NCBI GenBank assembly: GCA_945876515.1
Contig: CAMCPF010000176.1
Span: 1-6,592 of the forward strand
Reading direction: 5' to 3'
From: Candidatus Kuenenia stuttgartensis
GTDB lineage: Bacteria > Planctomycetota > Planctomycetia > Pirellulales > UBA1268
Length of the DNA stretch: 6,592 bases
Shown: positions 4,146 through 6,592 of the stretch, piece by piece
Layout: every line of letters begins with the position of its first letter
Numbering within the stretch: the first letter of the stretch is position 1
Notes under the pieces: generated by a model
What the model saw: the letters and a program-made list of their open reading frames with translations, nothing else
What the model was told of the DNA's origin: nothing
Database searches by the model: none
Translations under genes and position numbers: made by a program

Positions 4146-6518
4146 TCAGGAGCCGATCCGCCCGTTGCCGTCGAAGTCGACGCCGAACGTGGTCTCGGCG
4201 GCGAGATACCGCGGCCTGCCCGGCACGATCATGCTGTCGGAGGAGGTCTGCGCCCACGAACTCGAGAGCCGCCAGTAGTGAATCTTGCTATCGGTCGTCA
4301 CCCAGGCGAGTGTGTTGACGCCGTCGACGGTCTCCACCGCCCGGGCCGTGTAGCCGATGTTCGCGTAGCTCTGGTAGTTGACCGGGACGCCGCCCGCCGT
4401 GATGGCCGTGCCATTGGCAAAGAGGTTCCCGGCACGGTCGTAGGAGAGCCGCACGGCCCCCACGGCTTCGATGATCGTAAACGGCGATCCGATCACACCG
4501 TCGTCATCGAAGTCGCGGCCAAAGGCCACCTCTGCGGCGTGATACCGCGGAGCGCCGGGCACCATCATGCTATCCGAAGAGACCTGTGCCCAGTCACTCG
4601 ACAGCCGCCAAAAGTGGAGTTTCTTGTCGGGCATCCGCCAGGCGATCGAGTTCACACCGTTGACCGCCTCGGCCCCCACTGCCGTGTAGCCGATCCTGGC
4701 GTAGCTGTGGAAGTTCACCGGATTGCCGCCAGATGTGACCGGCACGCGGTTGACGACGAGGGTGCCGCTGTTGGTGTAGGCCAGCGCCGTGAACCCCACG
4801 CGCTCGATGATCGTGTCCGGGGCTCCGACGAAGGTGTCACCGTTGAAGTCGGTCGCGAAGGAGGTCTCTGCGGCGTAGTACTCCGCGGAGCCCGGCGCGT
4901 GCATACCGTCGGACGATAGGTGCTGCCAGCTGCTCGACAGCCGCCAGAAGTGCAGGCTGCCCGACGTGTTTCGCCAGACGATCGTGTTGGTGCCGCCGAC
5001 GTTCTCGGCGGCGACTGCCGTCCAGCCCCAGCCCACATAGGCATTGTGATTCACCGGGCTGCCGAACGAGATGATTTGCACGCCGTTCGCCCGGAGCGTG
5101 CCCGGGCTGTCGTGCGAGAGGGTGACGGCTCCCCGCGAGTCGAGCACCGTGCGTATCCCCACATCGCCGTCGCCGTTGAAGTCGGTGGCAAAGGAGGTTT
5201 CGGCCGCGAGGTACCCCGCGGAGCCTGGCGCGTGCTGCCCGTCGGAGGAGAGATGCTGCCAGGTGCTAGACAGCCGCCAGAAGTGGAGGCTGCCGGATGT
5301 ATTGCGCCAGACGATGGTGTTCGTGCCGCCCACCTTCTCGGCGGCGATCGGCCGCCAGCCGGCGGCTGTCATCCCGTAGAAGTCGACGGGGTTGCCGAAG
5401 GAGAGCACCTGTACGCCGTTCACGGTAAGCCTGCCGGCCGCATCCACTCCCAGGGCCGTTGAGCCGGTCGCCTCGATGATGGAAGCCGTGGCTTGGGGCA
5501 CGACCACCGTAAAGGAACTGTCGACGAAATCGGTGACATCGAAGGCCGCTGTCGCCCGCACGGTGATGGTCGCCGTGCCCGAACGTGAGCCGGCGCGCGT
5601 CAACACAAGCGACCCGCCGGCCAACTGCGGCCGCACCAGGCCCGGATCCGAGGAGGTCACCGAGTAGCTGAGCAGGCTCGCCCTGTCGGCCCGTGACGCC
5701 GACGCGATCGTGACGAAGTTTTCCTCCCGGATCGCTCCATCGTTGGGTACCGACCAGAGCGGCAGGTTGGTCAGGGCGGAGTTTCCGAAATAGGTGGAGG
5801 CGTTGTAGGTCGTCGCGGCCGCCATGGCGTCCACGACCGACATCCCGTTGCCGAGCACCCGCCCGAACGCCGTGAAGTCGGGGTCGAGCGACGCATTGTC
5901 GTCGAGGTTCACGAACCACTGGCTCGTGGCCGAGTTGGCCAGGGGGGGGCCCGCGGAGGGGGCCACCTTCGCCATCGCGATCGTGCCCCGCTGATTGGGG
6001 TTGCCGACCTCGTCGATCACGGTGCCCTTGGTGCTGATCGTGGTCGGGCCAACGCTCGAGACGGGTGCCTTGAAGCCCCCGCCCTGGATCACGAAGCCGG
6101 GCACGGAGCGGTGCACGATCGAGCGGTCGAGCGAGTCGTCATCGACATAGGCCAGGAAGTTGCCGGCCGTGGCGGGCGTGGTCCGCACGGGTGCCGAGGC
6201 GCCGGTGTCGAAGAGCTCGACGAAAAAGTGGGGATTGGCCCGCGGCGCGTTGGTCTCCACCTTGACTACGGTGCCGGCCACGTCGGGCAGCGCGAACCGG
6301 TCGGAGAGCTGGATCTCGGCGGTTCCGTCGGCGTGGGCGGGCACCGCCTGGTCCCCAATCGGCCCGATGACGGTGACCGAGAGCAACTGTCGCCGTTCGA
6401 GGCTCTCAGCGCCCCCTAAGAGGGCCGACTTCCTGCCCCGTCGCTTGGCCCCGTCTCCCGCTGAGTGGCGGCGGGTATGCCGACGCCGTGACTCGAAGAA
6501 ATCAGCAAATGGGACCAT
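4146..6518 (-). CDS. Secreted modular protein: cyclophilin PPIase, Ig-like domain, four Trp-rich C-terminal-type repeats
   Basis: This is a 790-residue predicted extracellular protein, numbered from the ATG at 6518. Residues 1-47 are strongly basic and end in SLERRQLLS, the pattern of the planctomycete extracellular N-terminal domain. Residues about 85-237 form a cyclophilin peptidyl-prolyl isomerase domain: NFLAYV, VHRSVPGFVIQGGGF with catalytic-type R137, F142 and Q145, RGTIAMA, SATSQWFVNL with F202, and FGRVL. The tryptophan of human cyclophilin A (W121) is replaced by Ser, as expected outside the CypA type. Residues about 266-341 look like an Ig/cadherin-like beta domain (GTATITVRATAA). 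Residues 346-789 are four tandem Trp-rich repeats resembling the Synechocystis W_rich_C family. The protein stops one residue after the last repeat. It is convergent with the MOSC gene, with about 20 bases between the two stops. A TTG at 6563 could add 15 residues, but its GGAGGG is only one base away. The role may be folding or assembly at the cell surface; the substrate is unknown. Confidence 0.85.
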   Translation of the reverse strand: MVPFADFFESRRRHTRRHSAGDGAKRRGRKSALLGGAESLERRQLLSVTVIGPIGDQAVPAHADGTAEIQLSDRFALPDVAGTVVKVETNAPRANPHFFVELFDTGASAPVRTTPATAGNFLAYVDDDSLDRSIVHRSVPGFVIQGGGFKAPVSSVGPTTISTKGTVIDEVGNPNQRGTIAMAKVAPSAGPPLANSATSQWFVNLDDNASLDPDFTAFGRVLGNGMSVVDAMAAATTYNASTYFGNSALTNLPLWSVPNDGAIREENFVTIASASRADRASLLSYSVTSSDPGLVRPQLAGGSLVLTRAGSRSGTATITVRATAAFDVTDFVDSSFTVVVPQATASIIEATGSTALGVDAAGRLTVNGVQVLSFGNPVDFYGMTAAGWRPIAAEKVGGTNTIVWRNTSGSLHFWRLSSTWQHLSSDGQHAPGSAGYLAAETSFATDFNGDGDVGIRTVLDSRGAVTLSHDSPGTLRANGVQIISFGSPVNHNAYVGWGWTAVAAENVGGTNTIVWRNTSGSLHFWRLSSSWQHLSSDGMHAPGSAEYYAAETSFATDFNGDTFVGAPDTIIERVGFTALAYTNSGTLVVNRVPVTSGGNPVNFHSYARIGYTAVGAEAVNGVNSIAWRMPDKKLHFWRLSSDWAQVSSDSMMVPGAPRYHAAEVAFGRDFDDDGVIGSPFTIIEAVGAVRLSYDRAGNLFANGTAITAGGVPVNYQSYANIGYTARAVETVDGVNTLAWVTTDSKIHYWRLSSSWAQTSSDSMIVPGRPRYLAAETTFGVDFDGNGRIGS
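4152..4478 (-). repeat. Trp-rich repeat 4 of 4 (codons 681-789)
   Basis: The unit begins TIIEAVGAVRLSYD and contains YTARAVETVDGVNTLAW, IHYWRLSSSWAQ, SSDSMIVPGRPRYLAAE and GVDFDGNGRIG. Asn replaces the third Asp of the loop (D-F-D-G-N-G), a change tolerated in many calcium loops. Only a serine and the stop codon follow, so the repeat array forms the extreme C-terminus of the protein. Confidence 0.75.
4488..4814 (-). repeat. Trp-rich repeat 3 of 4 (codons 569-677)
   Basis: The unit begins TIIERVGFTALAY and contains YTAVGAEAVNGVNSIAWR, LHFWRLSSDWAQ, SSDSMMVPGAPRYHAAE and GRDFDDDGVIG. The acidic loop is D-F-D-D-D-G, still compatible with calcium binding. Its SSDSM.VPG.PRY segment is shared with repeat 4 but not with repeats 1 and 2, which have HAPGSA at that place. 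Confidence 0.75.
4824..5150 (-). repeat. Trp-rich repeat 2 of 4 (codons 457-565)
   Basis: The unit begins TVLDSRGAVTL and contains GWTAVAAENVGGTNTIVWR, LHFWRLSSSWQ, SSDGMHAPGSA and AAETSFATDFNGDTFVG. The otherwise constant Ile-Glu of the opening is Leu-Asp here, and the loop has Thr where Gly is expected (DFNGDT). It is nearly identical to repeat 1 through the central 30 residues, so the two look like a recent duplication. Confidence 0.75.
5157..5483 (-). repeat. Trp-rich repeat 1 of 4 (codons 346-454)
   Basis: The unit begins SIIEATGSTAL and passes through GWRPIAAEKVGGTNTIVWR, LHFWRLSSTWQ and SSDGQHAPGSA. It closes with AAETSFATDFNGDGDVG, whose D-x-N-x-D-G-D spacing resembles a calcium-binding EF-hand or dockerin loop. 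It is the best preserved loop of the four. The consensus (IE..G...L, AAE.V.G.N...W, W.L...W, DFNGDG..G) matches my memory of the W_rich_C family. It is closest to repeat 2. Confidence 0.75.
5942..5949 (-). other. Eight-base C homopolymer inside the cyclophilin-domain coding region
   Basis: On the coding strand this reads as eight consecutive C residues within the codons for Gly-Pro-Pro-Leu, in a loop between RGTIAMA and SATSQWF. Homopolymers of this length are possible slippage sites. A one-base change would remove the rest of the cyclophilin domain and all four repeats. Chance occurrence in a GC-rich coding region is the default explanation. Confidence 0.4.
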
Positions 6519-6592
6519 GGTCGTGCGTGCTCGCAAACCGGGTTGCCGCGGTCGAGGGGCCAAACCCTCCGCCCACTAAGAAAAGTCTCCCA
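6519..6592 (-). other. Upstream flank of the cyclophilin/repeat gene, with alternative TTG start
   Basis: Reading on the minus strand, an in-frame TAG (6576-6578) is followed by GGAGGG (6570-6565), a TTG (6563-6561), and the preferred ATG at 6518. GGAGGG is one base from the TTG and about 46 bases from the ATG, so it fits neither start well. I see no convincing -10 or -35 element in the few bases available; the promoter is probably outside the window. Confidence 0.35.

Noticed and set aside
4121..4149. CTGAC/GTCAG inverted repeat covering both convergent stop codons
   Set aside because: It has only five base pairs with a 19-base loop and no T-run, and it follows from both genes ending in TGA. 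I do not call it a terminator.
4143..5462. Long plus-strand open frame (one internal stop at 4917-4919) opposite the repeat region
   Set aside because: It is the antisense shadow of the four repeats; its periodicity mirrors them, and its product is rich in Arg, His, Gly and Val with no recognisable domain.

Overview
The window is GC-rich (roughly two thirds G+C by eye) and most likely comes from a planctomycete, probably a Pirellulales-type bacterium. The main evidence is the N-terminus of the large minus-strand protein: a very basic stretch followed by SLERRQLLS, which matches the short N-terminal domain of predicted extracellular planctomycete proteins. A PqqD-like / M50 protease / HlyD fusion next to a second HlyD protein is also, from memory, a recurrent planctomycete arrangement. 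No tRNA, rRNA, CRISPR array, transposase or integrase is visible.

Layout. (1) Positions 3-776, plus strand: the 3' part of a HlyD-type periplasmic adaptor gene whose start lies outside the window. (2) Positions 819-3050, plus strand, after a 42-base gap with a GAGG ribosome site: a 743-residue membrane protein joining a PqqD-like winged-helix domain, an intact site-2-protease (M50) core (HEFGH plus an NPLLRYDG motif) and a C-terminal HlyD-like adaptor. These two genes look like one operon. (3) Positions 3050-3127: three consecutive hairpins, the first being a good intrinsic terminator. (4) Positions 3189-4124, plus strand: a MOSC-domain protein of the YcbX/mARC type without a ferredoxin domain. 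(5) Positions 4146-6518, minus strand and convergent with the MOSC gene: an extracellular modular protein with a planctomycete N-terminal signal, a cyclophilin peptidyl-prolyl isomerase domain, an Ig-like beta domain and four tandem Trp-rich repeats of 111-112 residues, each ending in an aspartate-rich, calcium-loop-like DxN/DxxG motif.

How the genes may work together. The first two genes plausibly form an envelope machine in which the fusion binds a peptide or protein through its PqqD-like domain, may cut it within the membrane, and engages a periplasmic adaptor conduit with its partner. No ABC ATPase, outer-membrane channel or precursor peptide is visible, so the substrate is unknown. The MOSC gene is cut off from the operon by a terminator and looks like an unrelated redox enzyme. 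The repeat protein is a candidate secreted or surface protein; any link to the adaptor pair is only positional.
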